DNA from: VRUG01 sp965372745
GTDB taxonomy: Bacteria > Planctomycetota > Phycisphaerae > Sedimentisphaerales > Anaerobacaceae
DNA length: 64,000 nucleotides
Reading direction: 5' to 3'
Assembly: GCA_965372745.1 (NCBI GenBank)
Contig: CBDVDM010000003.1
Span: 1 to 64,000, forward strand
Shown here: piece by piece, positions 33,448-42,685 of the stretch
How positions within the stretch are numbered: position 1 is the first letter of the stretch
How the letters are laid out: the number at the start of each line of letters is the position of its first letter
Translations under genes and position numbers: made by a program
The notes under the pieces: model-generated
The model's database searches: none
Told to the model about the DNA's origin: nothing
Seen by the model: only the letters and a program-made list of their open reading frames with translations

Positions 33448-34299
33448 ATGAAAGTAATAGTTGCTGAAAATTGTGGGTTTTGTCACGGCGTTAAGAATGC
33501 TGTCAGTACTGCTGAAAAAATATTAAAGCAGGAAGATAAGGTCTATAGTCTGGGGCCGATTATTCATAATAAAGATGTAGTAGAGCGATTGGCAAAGGCA
33601 GGCCTGAAAACTGTCGATAAGGTTGACCAGATAAAATCAGGTACAGTGCTGATACGTTCGCACGGAGCAGCTCCGGAACAGATAGACAAACTCAAAAAAA
33701 AGGGACTTAAGATAGTTGATGCTACATGTGTATTGGTCAAAAGAGTCCAGCAGATTGCGGTTGAACTTGACAGGGAAGGCTATAAAGTCGTGGTTATTGG
33801 TGACGAGAATCACCCGGAAGTACAGGCAGTCGTAGGTTGTGCGTCAAATGTTGCTGTCGTTGCCGATGAGTCTGATTTACATAATTTACCTGAAGATGAA
33901 AGGTTAGGCATCATTTGTCAGACCACAAAAGGGCCCGAATATTTCAACAATATGCTTCATGCGATAGTCCTTCATGGTTTTAAAGAATTAAAAGTCATTA
34001 ACACGCTGTGCAGGGAAACGATAAAAAGACAGCAGTCAGCTGTGGAAATCTGCAGGAAAGTGGACGTAATGTTTGTTCTTGGCGGGCTAACCAGCGCCAA
34101 TACCCGCACATTAGCGAAGCTTTGCAAAAAATATAATAATCAAACGTTTCACTTGCAAAACTGGGGAGAATTTGATAAAAATATGTGTTTTGGCAAAAAA
34201 AATGCCGGTGTAACAGCCGGTGCCTCTACCCCCGAGTGGGTAATCGACGAATTCGTGAAGAATTTAGAGGCTTTTGACAAAACCAGGAACTTGACGTAA
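33448..34299 (+). CDS. ispH: 4-hydroxy-3-methylbut-2-enyl diphosphate reductase
   Basis: Last enzyme of the MEP isoprenoid pathway, a 4Fe-4S reductase. The start is set at the ATG at 33448 (MKVIVAENCGFCHGV); an in-frame TTG lies 21 bases upstream. The three cluster Cys are in ENCGFCHGV, VDATCVLVKRV and NTLCRETIKRQ. Also visible are IRSHGAAPE and the HPEVQAVVG block. The 283-residue length is normal. It precedes rpsA, with which it is fused in several Clostridia. Confidence 0.96.
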   Translation: MKVIVAENCGFCHGVKNAVSTAEKILKQEDKVYSLGPIIHNKDVVERLAKAGLKTVDKVDQIKSGTVLIRSHGAAPEQIDKLKKKGLKIVDATCVLVKRVQQIAVELDREGYKVVVIGDENHPEVQAVVGCASNVAVVADESDLHNLPEDERLGIICQTTKGPEYFNNMLHAIVLHGFKELKVINTLCRETIKRQQSAVEICRKVDVMFVLGGLTSANTRTLAKLCKKYNNQTFHLQNWGEFDKNMCFGKKNAGVTAGASTPEWVIDEFVKNLEAFDKTRNLT

Positions 34300-34468
34300 G
34301 AGGTATTTCAGAGAGTTGAATTTGAAAATTTGCATTGGTTGTGTAGGCCAATGGCTGTATAGAAGTTATTAACTTTAAATTATCAGTGCCGAGGGCACGA
34401 GGGCTTGTTAGCGTAAATGTGGCGCGCAGGCAGGCTAACTTAACAGAGGCCGCAAGGGAATATAATTT
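34300..34468 (+). promoter_or_regulatory. Leader region of rpsA with two inverted repeats
   Basis: gtgcc/ggcac at about 34386 and gttagc/gctaac at 34409-34440 could form hairpins just before the weak ribosome site aaggga. The role is inference; S1 mRNAs are often autoregulated in other bacteria. Confidence 0.35.
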
Positions 34469-36403
34469 ATGGTAGATAGAAATATAGTTAATAAATTAGG
34501 TTTGTCACAGGAAAAGCTCGACCAGCAGGTCGATGAAATGTTTGGTGAAGATGAAAGTCAGTTTCTGGAAGAAGCGTTGCAGTCAAAAGTTGATATGCGT
34601 CTTCCGGGAGCTATTCTTAAAGGTACGATTATTTCCCAGATAGGTAATGATGTTATTGTCGAAATCGGTCTGAAAAGTGAGGGAGTTGTCGATGTAAGTG
34701 AATTTGATGACCCGGAAGAAATCGAGGCAGGCAAAGAGATTGAAGTTCTCCTTGAAGATACGGAATCCGGCGGTGGTCTTATCCCGCTGAGCAAACGCAA
34801 GGCAGACCGGATAAGAGGCTGGGAGACTGTCATCCAGACCAAAAAGGAAGGTGATATTGTCAAAGGTAAAGTAATCCGGCGTATCAAAGGAGGCCTGCTT
34901 GTTGATATTGGAGTGCCGGTCTTTTTGCCTGCTTCGCAGGTTGACATCCGAAAGCCGGGTGATATCAGCAGATTCATCGGCAAGGAAATTGAGGCACAGA
35001 TTCTCAAAATTGACGTGGAAGGTCGCAATATTGTTGTTTCGAGACGTAAGCTTATCGAAGAAGAACGACGCAGCAGCAAGCAGGAAATCCTGGCCGAGAT
35101 TGAGGTTGGTCAAATCCGAAAGGGCGTTGTCAAGAATATCGCCGATTTCGGTGTGTTTGTGGATTTAGGCGGATTAGACGGTCTGTTGCATATTTCAGAT
35201 TTAAGCTGGGGAAGAATTTCACATCCGTCGGAAGTTGTCAACCTTGACCAGGAAATCGAATGTGTTGTCATTGGCGTTGACAAGAAGAATGAAAAGATTT
35301 CGCTGGGACTAAAGCAGAAAACGGATAGTCCATGGGAAAATGTTGTAGAAAACTACCCGGTTGGTTCACGTGTTAAGGGTAAAGTCGTAAATGTGATGAA
35401 CTATGGTGTATTTATTCGACTTGAAGATGGAATTGAAGGTTTGGTTCACATCAGTGAGATGAGCTGGACAAAGCGATTGGCCCATCCGAGCGAAATTTTA
35501 AACGTTGGAGATGAAATCGAGGTGATTGTTCTGGATGTTAACAAAGACAAACAGGAAATCTCATTAGGACTAAAACAGACAGAGATAAATCCCTGGGAGG
35601 TGGCTTCACAAAAGTATCCTGTCGGAACAATTGTTACAGCAGCGGTTCGAAGCCTTACCAATTTTGGTGTTTTTGTTGAGATTGAAGAGGGTGTTGACGG
35701 CATGGTACATATTTCCGATTTAAGCTGGACAAGGAAATACAGCCATCCGAGCGAAGCTCTCGAAAAAGGACAACAGGTGAAATGTGTTGTTCTGGAAATC
35801 AACGAAGAAAAACGACGTATATCTTTGGGAATAAAGCAACTGGTTGAGGACCCCTGGATTAAAGCTATTCCTGAAAAATATATTCCCGGACATATTATTA
35901 AAGGCAGGATAACCAAAATTACGAACTTCGGCGCATTTGTCGAACTTGAACCGGAACTTGAGGGCTTGTTGCACATTTCTGAGCTTGCCGACCACAAAGT
36001 TGATAAGCCGCAGGATGTTGTTAAAGAAGATGAAGATATTGAGGTGAAGATTCTAAAAGTCGATACTGATGCCCGTAAGATTGGTTTGAGTTTGCGAAGG
36101 GCTCAATGGGCGGCTGAAGAAGCAGAAGGCAAACAGGAACAGACGGAAACCAAAGAAGAGCAGGCTCAGCCTGCTCCTCAGACGGTTTTATCTGATTTGG
36201 ATATTGATAAATTGAACAAAGTAGAACAACCTCAATCTGATGAACAAACCGATGAGATTCAAACTGTTCCTGAAGCTATCGAGTCTGAACAAGAGAAGAA
36301 AAGCTCTGAAACCGAGCAAACCGAGGAAAGTCCGGAACATCCGAACCAGGCTGATGATGAACAAAGCACGGAGCAGGCTGATAGTCCGGATACTGATAAA
36401 TAA
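34469..36403 (+). CDS. rpsA: 30S ribosomal protein S1
   Basis: 644 residues with six S1 RNA-binding domains at about residues 45-115, 130-200, 215-285, 300-370, 387-457 and 474-545. Domains 3-6 repeat the FGVFV/LLHISDLSW pattern. A Glu/Gln/Asp-rich tail of some 95 residues (552-644) follows, acidic and probably disordered. S1 brings mRNA to the ribosome. It follows ispH by 169 bases and precedes a sigma factor. Confidence 0.96.
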   Translation: MVDRNIVNKLGLSQEKLDQQVDEMFGEDESQFLEEALQSKVDMRLPGAILKGTIISQIGNDVIVEIGLKSEGVVDVSEFDDPEEIEAGKEIEVLLEDTESGGGLIPLSKRKADRIRGWETVIQTKKEGDIVKGKVIRRIKGGLLVDIGVPVFLPASQVDIRKPGDISRFIGKEIEAQILKIDVEGRNIVVSRRKLIEEERRSSKQEILAEIEVGQIRKGVVKNIADFGVFVDLGGLDGLLHISDLSWGRISHPSEVVNLDQEIECVVIGVDKKNEKISLGLKQKTDSPWENVVENYPVGSRVKGKVVNVMNYGVFIRLEDGIEGLVHISEMSWTKRLAHPSEILNVGDEIEVIVLDVNKDKQEISLGLKQTEINPWEVASQKYPVGTIVTAAVRSLTNFGVFVEIEEGVDGMVHISDLSWTRKYSHPSEALEKGQQVKCVVLEINEEKRRISLGIKQLVEDPWIKAIPEKYIPGHIIKGRITKITNFGAFVELEPELEGLLHISELADHKVDKPQDVVKEDEDIEVKILKVDTDARKIGLSLRRAQWAAEEAEGKQEQTETKEEQAQPAPQTVLSDLDIDKLNKVEQPQSDEQTDEIQTVPEAIESEQEKKSSETEQTEESPEHPNQADDEQSTEQADSPDTDK

Positions 36404-36445
36404 AGACTGATTTTGATATCAGCTATTTAGATAATTAACCTGCTA

Positions 36446-36566
36446 AACCAAAGGGTATATTTAACCGATACCTTATCAAGGTTAGGACAGAAGATTACCG
36501 TCCTATAAACTAAAGATGAGGTAGAAGTTAAATATGCCCTTTTAAGGTTGAAGTTGGAAGACTTCG
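36446..36566 (+). promoter_or_regulatory. Structured three-way-junction leader before the sigma-70 gene
   Basis: The strand aaagggtatatttaac (36450-36465) pairs over all 16 bases, one a G-U pair, with gttaaatatgcccttt (36527-36542); aacc/ggtt can extend it. Inside lie the hairpins acctt-atc-aaggt (36470-36482) and aggac/gtcct (36484-36504). A further hairpin gaagt/acttc (36551-36566) lies just before the ribosome site. This is riboswitch-like architecture. I do not recognise a known family, and there is no poly-T terminator. Confidence 0.6.
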
Positions 36567-36587
36567 GCTGGGCGGGAGCAGAAAACC

Positions 36588-37406
36588 ATAGTATTTGATG
36601 TCACCATAAAAGGGTATCTCAAAGAGATTGATGAAGTTGCTCTGCTTACATCCGAGGAAGAGCGTGAATTAGCCTTGAGAGTTATCGAGGAAAATGACCA
36701 TCTTGCCAGGGAGCAGTTGGTGCGCAGTAATCTCAGGCTGGTTGTCAATATCGCCAAAAAATATGCTGGTCGCGGGATGGGCCTGAGCGACTTGATTGAG
36801 GAAGGAAATCTCGGCCTTATAAAAGCGGTTGATTATTTTGACCCTAATCGTGGAGCGCGGTTCAGCACTTATGCAGCATGGTGGATAAAACAGAGTATCA
36901 AAAGGGCACTGCTGACAAATATCAGACCGGTACATATTCCGACCTATATGGTAACGTTGATAAATCAGTGGCGGCACACAGCCGCAGAACTGGAAAACAG
37001 AATTGGCAGAACGCCGAAGCTCGAAGAGATGGCGGATATAATGGGGCTGTCAATTCGCAAATCAAAAGTCATACATGATGTTGTAAAAATTCTTGGCTCT
37101 ACGAGGGATAGTTCAGGCGGCGGCTCCGACGAAGATCAAACAATGGAACCGGCGTTGGGTGACAAAAGTGTTTCTCGGCCGGAAGAGGTATTGGAAGTTG
37201 ATGAAGAAACTGCAAAAGTTTTGGGGTTGCTTGAAGATATCGACCCGAGAGAGGCTCAAATTCTGAGGTTGCATTATGGCCTGGGGGGCAATAACCCTAT
37301 GCCGTTGAAGGATATCGGCGAGAAAATGGGGTTGACACGTGAACGGATTCGGCAAATTCTGCGTGGGGCACTTACCAGACTGTATGAGTGTATGGGCGAA
37401 GAATAG
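36588..37406 (+). CDS. RpoD-like sigma-70 family factor, no standard start codon
   Basis: Region 1.2 (VTIKGYLKEIDEVALLTSEE) is in frame from about 36600, regions 2.1-2.4 follow (REQLVRSNLRLVVNIAKKYA, LIEEGNLGLIKAVDYFDP, FSTYAAWWIKQSI), then region 3 and the 4.2 HTH (LKDIGEKMGLTRERIRQIL). No ATG, GTG or TTG exists in frame between the stop at 36549 and TTG at 36675, which would delete region 1.2. ATA at 36588, with gggag nine bases before it, is the best-placed start; CTG 36642 is an alternative. About 273 residues, so a primary-like sigma lacking region 1.1. Confidence 0.85.
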   Translation: MVFDVTIKGYLKEIDEVALLTSEEERELALRVIEENDHLAREQLVRSNLRLVVNIAKKYAGRGMGLSDLIEEGNLGLIKAVDYFDPNRGARFSTYAAWWIKQSIKRALLTNIRPVHIPTYMVTLINQWRHTAAELENRIGRTPKLEEMADIMGLSIRKSKVIHDVVKILGSTRDSSGGGSDEDQTMEPALGDKSVSRPEEVLEVDEETAKVLGLLEDIDPREAQILRLHYGLGGNNPMPLKDIGEKMGLTRERIRQILRGALTRLYECMGEE

Positions 37407-37521
37407 CATTGAACTACAGTTCAATAACACTTGCATTTTTCACAGGTTATATAATAATAAGCGCCTTAATTGTCTGTTTGTATGTTCAAGCAAATTTAAA
37501 AGGTCTTATGGAGAAGATTAA

Positions 37522-38049
37522 ATGGCAGATAGAATCGACTTGAAGCGGTATATTCGTGATGTGCCCGATTGGCCAAAAGAGGGAATCCTGTTTCGTGATA
37601 TTACTCCCTTGTTAGCTGCTCCGGAGGCACTTTCTGCAGCGGTGGATTGTTTATGTGAAGATTTTAGGGATGCCGATATTGATTACGTTGCTGCCGTCGA
37701 GGCCAGAGGGTTTATCTTTGGTACTGCCGTTGCCGATAAACTTGGGGTTGGTTTTATCCCGATAAGAAAACAGGGCAAACTGCCATTTAGAACGGAAAGC
37801 ATCACTTACGATTTGGAATATGGTACTGACACTTTGGAAGTACATAGCGATGCGGTAGAAGTTGGAGCAAAAATTTTGATGGTTGATGATTTGTTAGCTA
37901 CCGGCGGTACAATGGCAGCAGCGTGTAAACTTATAGAAAAGATAGGCGGCCAGATTGCTTCTGTTGTGTTTCTTATTGAATTGGCCGGATTGGCCGGTAG
38001 AGATAAATTAACTGGTTATGATATTAAGACGATTATCTCTTATGATTAA
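37522..38049 (+). CDS. apt: Adenine phosphoribosyltransferase
   Basis: Salvages adenine to AMP using PRPP. The 175-residue protein has RDVPDWPKEGILFRDITPLL, VEARGFIFGTA and the PRPP-binding loop VDDLLATGGTMAA. The ribosome site ggag lies eight bases before the ATG. It stands alone between the sigma factor and the convergent prmC. Confidence 0.96.
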   Translation: MADRIDLKRYIRDVPDWPKEGILFRDITPLLAAPEALSAAVDCLCEDFRDADIDYVAAVEARGFIFGTAVADKLGVGFIPIRKQGKLPFRTESITYDLEYGTDTLEVHSDAVEVGAKILMVDDLLATGGTMAAACKLIEKIGGQIASVVFLIELAGLAGRDKLTGYDIKTIISYD

Positions 38050-38093
38050 CACATTTTTTTCAAAGAGATGCAGGATGTTATGGATTGGTATCA

Positions 38094-38969
38094 TCAGGGT
38101 TTTTTCATTGCAATAACGATTCGGTCATTATTATTTAGGTCTTTTTCGATAGTAATTTCAGCAAAGCAGCCGATTTGTTCAAGTAACTTTCTAACGCCAT
38201 GTCCCTGGTCATACCCTATTTCCATTATCAATACACCGTCAGGTTTTAAAAAATCGTCGACTTTCTCACATATCCGTTTATAAATGACCAGCCCGTCTTC
38301 ACCTGCAAAGAGAGCTGCTTTAGGCTCATAATCTTTTACATTGCTGTCGAGCTTTTCATACTCAACTGTGCTTACATAAGGTGGATTGCAGGTAATCAAA
38401 TCAAATTTGCCGGTATCAAGCTGAGGGATAACAGGGTCAAATAAATCACCGCATAAAAGTTCGATACACTGTTGCAGCTGATGTTTTTCGACATTTATTT
38501 CAGCTATCTCCAAAGCGCTGTCACTGATGTCTGTTGCGATTATTCTGACATTGGCAAAGTTTTTACCAATCGCTACCGCTATACAGCCGCTGCCCGTGCA
38601 CAAATCGCAGACAAACTGTTTACCATTTCGCTGTCTTAAAAATTCAATTGCCCGTTCGACAAGTAACTCCGTCTCAGGCCTGGGAATTAAACATTCGGGT
38701 GTGATGTCCAATTCCAGTGAATAAAATTCGGTCTTGCCTGTAAGGTATTGAACAGGCTCATTTTGCACTGCACGCTTGACTAACTCGTGGAGTTTATCTA
38801 ATTGTTCTTTGCCGACGCTCGCGTCGAATTGTGTGTATAGTTCAATTCTTTTTTTATTTAAGACGTGACTTAACAGAAGTTCAGCGCAAAACCGCGCAGG
38901 CTCAATACCCTTTTCGGTAAAGTGTTCAGTAATCCAGTTAAGAAGTTTCTGTATTGTCCAGCTTTGCAT
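38094..38969 (-). CDS. prmC: Peptide chain release factor N5-glutamine methyltransferase
   Basis: Methylates the GGQ Gln of release factors using SAM. The 291-residue protein has an N-terminal helical domain, CLIPRPETELLVE, the SAM-binding CDLCTGSGCIAVAI and the catalytic NPPYV motif with the following YEPKAALFAGEDGL. prfA, its usual neighbour, is not in the window. Confidence 0.95.
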   Translation of the reverse strand: MQSWTIQKLLNWITEHFTEKGIEPARFCAELLLSHVLNKKRIELYTQFDASVGKEQLDKLHELVKRAVQNEPVQYLTGKTEFYSLELDITPECLIPRPETELLVERAIEFLRQRNGKQFVCDLCTGSGCIAVAIGKNFANVRIIATDISDSALEIAEINVEKHQLQQCIELLCGDLFDPVIPQLDTGKFDLITCNPPYVSTVEYEKLDSNVKDYEPKAALFAGEDGLVIYKRICEKVDDFLKPDGVLIMEIGYDQGHGVRKLLEQIGCFAEITIEKDLNNNDRIVIAMKKP

Positions 38970-39079
38970 AACGGGATTATAGCGGGAAAGAAAAAAAGTA
39001 AAAAGTTAAAAATAAAAAGGAACAAACGATTCTATCCCTGCCTAAGCAGGAACAGGTTTTTTCCTTTCCCCTTTTTACT

Positions 39080-40591
39080 TTAAATGTACACCTTGTCCAT
39101 CATTCTTGGAAAGGCTATGCACTGCCTGATATGTTTTTCGCCTGTGAGCCAGGCTACCGTTCTTTCAACTCCTAACCCGAATCCGCCATGCGGTACTGAA
39201 CCATATCTTCTAAGGTCGAGATACCAATCGTAGTTTTCCTTTTTTAACCCCTGCCTCTCGATTCTCTTTAACAGAAGTTCATAATCATCCTCTCTTACCG
39301 AACCGCCTATTATCTCGCCAAAACCCTCTGGTGCAAGCATATCGAAATTCAAAACCACCTTTTCATTTTTGCGGTCTGCCTTCATGTAAAAAGCCTTTGC
39401 CTCTTTCGGATAATGCGTAATAAATACAGGTTTATCATGCATTTGCGAAATGATGGTCTCGTCAGAACCGCCTAAATCTTTACCCCACCGAAAATCTGTC
39501 GCCAACTCGGCGTGCTTGGGATTGTTTTCAATTTTAATATCAACTTCAGATAATTCGCTTCGCAATTCAACCAGTTCAGCTGCGATTTTATCCTTCTGCC
39601 ATTGCTTTAATTGCCCTTTTTGCTGCTGGACAAGTTCATTTATACGATTTTCAATCTGTTTTTTCGTATTCTGAAACTGCTGCAACTGGCCAGCCATAAA
39701 TTCCTTCGTTCTTTCACCGGTCAGGATTTCAACAGCCTCTGTGTATGTCAACCTGTAGAAGGGCGGTTTGATTTTTTCAAGGGCGGCGACATTTATCCCT
39801 AAAGTTTCCAGCTGCGATTTATTTTGCTCAAGTACCTTTGCTATTATGAAAGAGACAAAATTTTCAGCTAATTCCAGCAAGCCGTTTAAGTCTATGTAAG
39901 CGATTTCCGGCTCGACCATCCAGAATTCCGTCAGGTGTCTTCTGGTTTTGCTTTTTTCAGCCCGAAATGTCGGTCCGAAGCAATATACCCTGCCGTAACT
40001 CATTGCAGCAGCTTCGAGGTGCAGCTGACCGGTTTGTGTCAGGTGCAGGGGACTTCCGAAATAATCAACCTCAAAAAGAGACTTCTTGTCCTCGCCGACC
40101 ATTGCGGTAAATATCGGTGTATCAATCAGGGTAAAGCCGTTATCGTTAAAGAATCTGCGAATAGCATCGACAACGGTGTGACGGATTTTGCCGATGCACC
40201 ATTGTTTTTGCGACCGTAGATGCAGGTGGCGGTGTTTTAGGAGAAAATCGGTTCCGTGTGCCTTCGGTGTTATTGGATAATCAGTTGCCGGTGAAATAAT
40301 CTTTGCATCGGTAACAGCTAATTCAAATCCGCCGGCGCTTCTTTCTTCTACTCTGACTGTTCCTGTTACTGTAAGAGCCGATTCTGTGCCGAGATGTTTT
40401 AAATCCTCGAAGATTTTATCTGATACATTGTCTTTTTCAACAACACACTGGCAAAGCCCTGTACCGTCGCGGACAATCAAAAATAAAACCTTACCGCTGC
40501 TTCTGCCCCTGCAAAGCCAGCCTTGAAGCGTAACCTGATTTTCAACATTGTTCTTTAAATTCGATATTGATGTTTTATTAGTGTCTGACAT
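39080..40591 (-). CDS. asnS: Asparaginyl-tRNA synthetase with coiled-coil insertion
   Basis: Class IIb synthetase: N-terminal OB-fold (about residues 15-105), motif 2 (FRAEKSKTRRHLTEFWMVEPE), and motif 3 (GGFGLGVERTVAWL) at the end. Between TGERTKEF and ATDFRWGKDLG (about residues 295-365) is a Gln/Glu/Lys-rich heptad-like stretch that should form a helical hairpin, which explains the 503-residue length versus about 435-460 for usual AsnRS. It is followed on the same strand by prmC, and glyS lies 11 bases upstream. Confidence 0.94.
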   Translation of the reverse strand: MSDTNKTSISNLKNNVENQVTLQGWLCRGRSSGKVLFLIVRDGTGLCQCVVEKDNVSDKIFEDLKHLGTESALTVTGTVRVEERSAGGFELAVTDAKIISPATDYPITPKAHGTDFLLKHRHLHLRSQKQWCIGKIRHTVVDAIRRFFNDNGFTLIDTPIFTAMVGEDKKSLFEVDYFGSPLHLTQTGQLHLEAAAMSYGRVYCFGPTFRAEKSKTRRHLTEFWMVEPEIAYIDLNGLLELAENFVSFIIAKVLEQNKSQLETLGINVAALEKIKPPFYRLTYTEAVEILTGERTKEFMAGQLQQFQNTKKQIENRINELVQQQKGQLKQWQKDKIAAELVELRSELSEVDIKIENNPKHAELATDFRWGKDLGGSDETIISQMHDKPVFITHYPKEAKAFYMKADRKNEKVVLNFDMLAPEGFGEIIGGSVREDDYELLLKRIERQGLKKENYDWYLDLRRYGSVPHGGFGLGVERTVAWLTGEKHIRQCIAFPRMMDKVYI

Positions 40592-40602
40592 ATTGGAATT
40601 TT

Positions 40603-42069
40603 TTACATATCCAGTTTTTCAGATAGATGGTTTTTAAGCTGGTCGGTTGAGACTCGTATTTGCTCCATCGAATCGCGGTCGCGGACGGTTACGGTATTAT
40701 CTTCTGTTGTCTGACCGTCAACAGTGATACAGAATGGCGTGCCAGCCTCATCCTGCCTGCGGTATCTCCTGCCGACCGCACCTTTCTGGTCATAGAAACA
40801 TGTGAATCGCCCCTTTAGCTCATCATAAATCCTGCGTGCAATTTCGGGCATACCATCTTTTTTAACTAATGGAAATATTGCCGCCTTAGTCGGTGCAATA
40901 GCTGGATGAAACCGCAGTAGATTTCGCGTTTCGCCTTTAACCTCTTCTTCATCATAGGCGTCAACTAAAAATGCAAGCGTGCTTCTGTCGATACCGGCAC
41001 TTGGCTCAATCACGTATGGAATATACCGTTTTCTGTTTTGCTCATCGAAATACGATAAAGGCCCTTTTTCGTAGTCCGGCGATTCTTCTTTCAAATTAAT
41101 CTTTGTCAGATCTCCGTTATTTTCATACCAGTCGTTAAGCGTTCTCATTCCCCGCTGATGCTGGCGCAAATCGTAATCTGTCCGGTTTGCAATCCCTTCG
41201 AGTTCCTGCCAGTCGCCTGAACCGAACGGGAATTTATATTCCACATCGACGCAGGCCTTGGCATAGTGTGCCAGCTCATCCGGGTCATGTTCACGGAACC
41301 GCAGGTTCTCTTTCTTTATCCCCAAATCCGTATACCATTTGAATCGAAATTCCTTCCAGTGCTCATACCATTTCTCATCGGTGCCCGGCTCACAGAAAAA
41401 CTCAATCTCTGCCTGCTCGAATTCACGCGTTCGAAAGATAAATGCCTTCGTTGTCACTTCATTCCTAAAGCTCTTACCTATCTGGGCAATGCCGAAAGGT
41501 ATCCTGACGCGGGTGGTATCCAGAACGTTTTTGAAATTGGCAAAGATACCCTGTGCGGTTTCAGGCCTGAGATAAAGTGTCATCGAATCGTCGACATTAG
41601 CGCCCATCTGTGTCTCGAACATCAGCTTAAACGGCATCGGTTCTGTAAACTGCCCAACTTTGCCGCAGTTAGGACATACCTTATTACTCAAATCATGTTC
41701 TGCTGCCATCTCAGTTTCGATATTGACATGCTCGGTATGCTCTTCGGTGTGGTCAGTCAAGTGGTCGACTCTTGTTCTCGTATTGCATTTTTTGCATTCT
41801 GCTATAAGGTCGGCGAATTTATCGGCATGGCCTGACGCCTTCCAGACAAGCGGGTGCATCAGGATGCTACAGTCAAGACCAACGATATCATCCCGCATCT
41901 GGACAGCAGACTTCCACCAGGCCTTCTTGACATTATTCTTTAATTCCACTCCCAAAGGCCCGTAGTCGTAACAGCTGGCAAGTCCGCCGTAAATCTCCGA
42001 CGATTGGAATATAAACCCTCGTCTTTTGCAAAGCGATACGATATCGTCGAGTTTTGTCAATTTAGCCAT
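40603..42069 (-). CDS. glyS: Glycyl-tRNA synthetase, dimeric (alpha2) type
   Basis: 488-residue class II enzyme of the eukaryote/archaea-like alpha2 type rather than the bacterial alpha2beta2 type. It opens with the RGFIFQSSEIYGGLASCYDY motif and has a Cys-rich zinc-ribbon pair (CKKC, later CPNCGKVG), LRPETAQGIF, the motif 2 GKSFRNEV, EPSAGIDRSTLAFL and a C-terminal anticodon-binding domain. It overlaps no gene and is 11 bases upstream of asnS, so the two synthetases are probably one transcription unit. Confidence 0.96.
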   Translation of the reverse strand: MAKLTKLDDIVSLCKRRGFIFQSSEIYGGLASCYDYGPLGVELKNNVKKAWWKSAVQMRDDIVGLDCSILMHPLVWKASGHADKFADLIAECKKCNTRTRVDHLTDHTEEHTEHVNIETEMAAEHDLSNKVCPNCGKVGQFTEPMPFKLMFETQMGANVDDSMTLYLRPETAQGIFANFKNVLDTTRVRIPFGIAQIGKSFRNEVTTKAFIFRTREFEQAEIEFFCEPGTDEKWYEHWKEFRFKWYTDLGIKKENLRFREHDPDELAHYAKACVDVEYKFPFGSGDWQELEGIANRTDYDLRQHQRGMRTLNDWYENNGDLTKINLKEESPDYEKGPLSYFDEQNRKRYIPYVIEPSAGIDRSTLAFLVDAYDEEEVKGETRNLLRFHPAIAPTKAAIFPLVKKDGMPEIARRIYDELKGRFTCFYDQKGAVGRRYRRQDEAGTPFCITVDGQTTEDNTVTVRDRDSMEQIRVSTDQLKNHLSEKLDM

Positions 42070-42183
42070 TTGAGAATCCTTAAATTATGTAATAGTGTAA
42101 GAGTTGGCTGATTATATAAAATTGACGATTAATTACAAGAACTTGTGCATTTAGCCGGAAAGGAAGAGGGATAAAAAAATGGT

Positions 42184-42280
42184 GGGATGGCCGCCATCAG
42201 AGCCAGTGCCGCTCAACATCAGTCTGTTCCGCATTTCTGCGAACCTGACATTCCGTTTTCTCCGATGGCGCTGCCATCCC
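42184..42280. repeat. Inverted repeat in the glyS-mutS intergenic region
   Basis: gggatggccgccatcagag (42184) and ctccgatggcg-ctgccatccc (42260) are near-perfect inverted arms separated by 57 bases. Together with the stretch to 42685 this is about 600 bases without a credible gene; the ORF there overlaps the repeat and looks accidental. Confidence 0.6.
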
Positions 42281-42484
42281 AATTTGTTTTCTATAATGTA
42301 AGAATCGAGGAGAAGATTTCTACACTAAGCGGTTTTGCAACCGTATTGGCACTATTCAAAAAGCAGTGTCGCAAGTGTTGTGCCAAATACCTGACTTTTA
42401 GCATATATTTTATAACTGCTTGTTGCTAAAGATATTACATTTCGCCGGTTCTTTAGTTCCTTTAGTCGGGCTGGAACAAAAAAC

Positions 42485-42569
42485 GACCATTTTGGTCACC
42501 ACGAAAGTAGTCGAAATTTGTGTAATCTTTTTAAAAGTAACAAGATACAGAAAAATGACCATTTTGGTC
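42485..42569. repeat. Two identical 13-bp palindromes GACCATTTTGGTC
   Basis: At 42485-42497 and 42557-42569, 72 bases apart, the second flanked by A5 and T5. They could be paired operator sites or small hairpin terminators downstream of mutS. Confidence 0.6.
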
Positions 42570-42685
42570 GTTTTTATAAGACCAGAGTGACACGGTTTGG
42601 AATATTTTTTCCGGCTTTAGTAATACAGGGAAGGAATTTGCTGATGTTACCCAAATCATGGATGCAACAGTCTTGTCGTCTGTCT

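Noticed and set aside
36516..36545. Mini-ORFs ATG AGG TAG and ATG CCC TTT TAA before the sigma gene
   Set aside because: Two- and three-codon frames inside the stem; no evidence they are translated, though they would fit a leader-peptide model.
42187..42429. 80-codon ORF in the glyS-mutS gap
   Set aside because: It overlaps the inverted repeat and has no recognisable composition or ribosome site.
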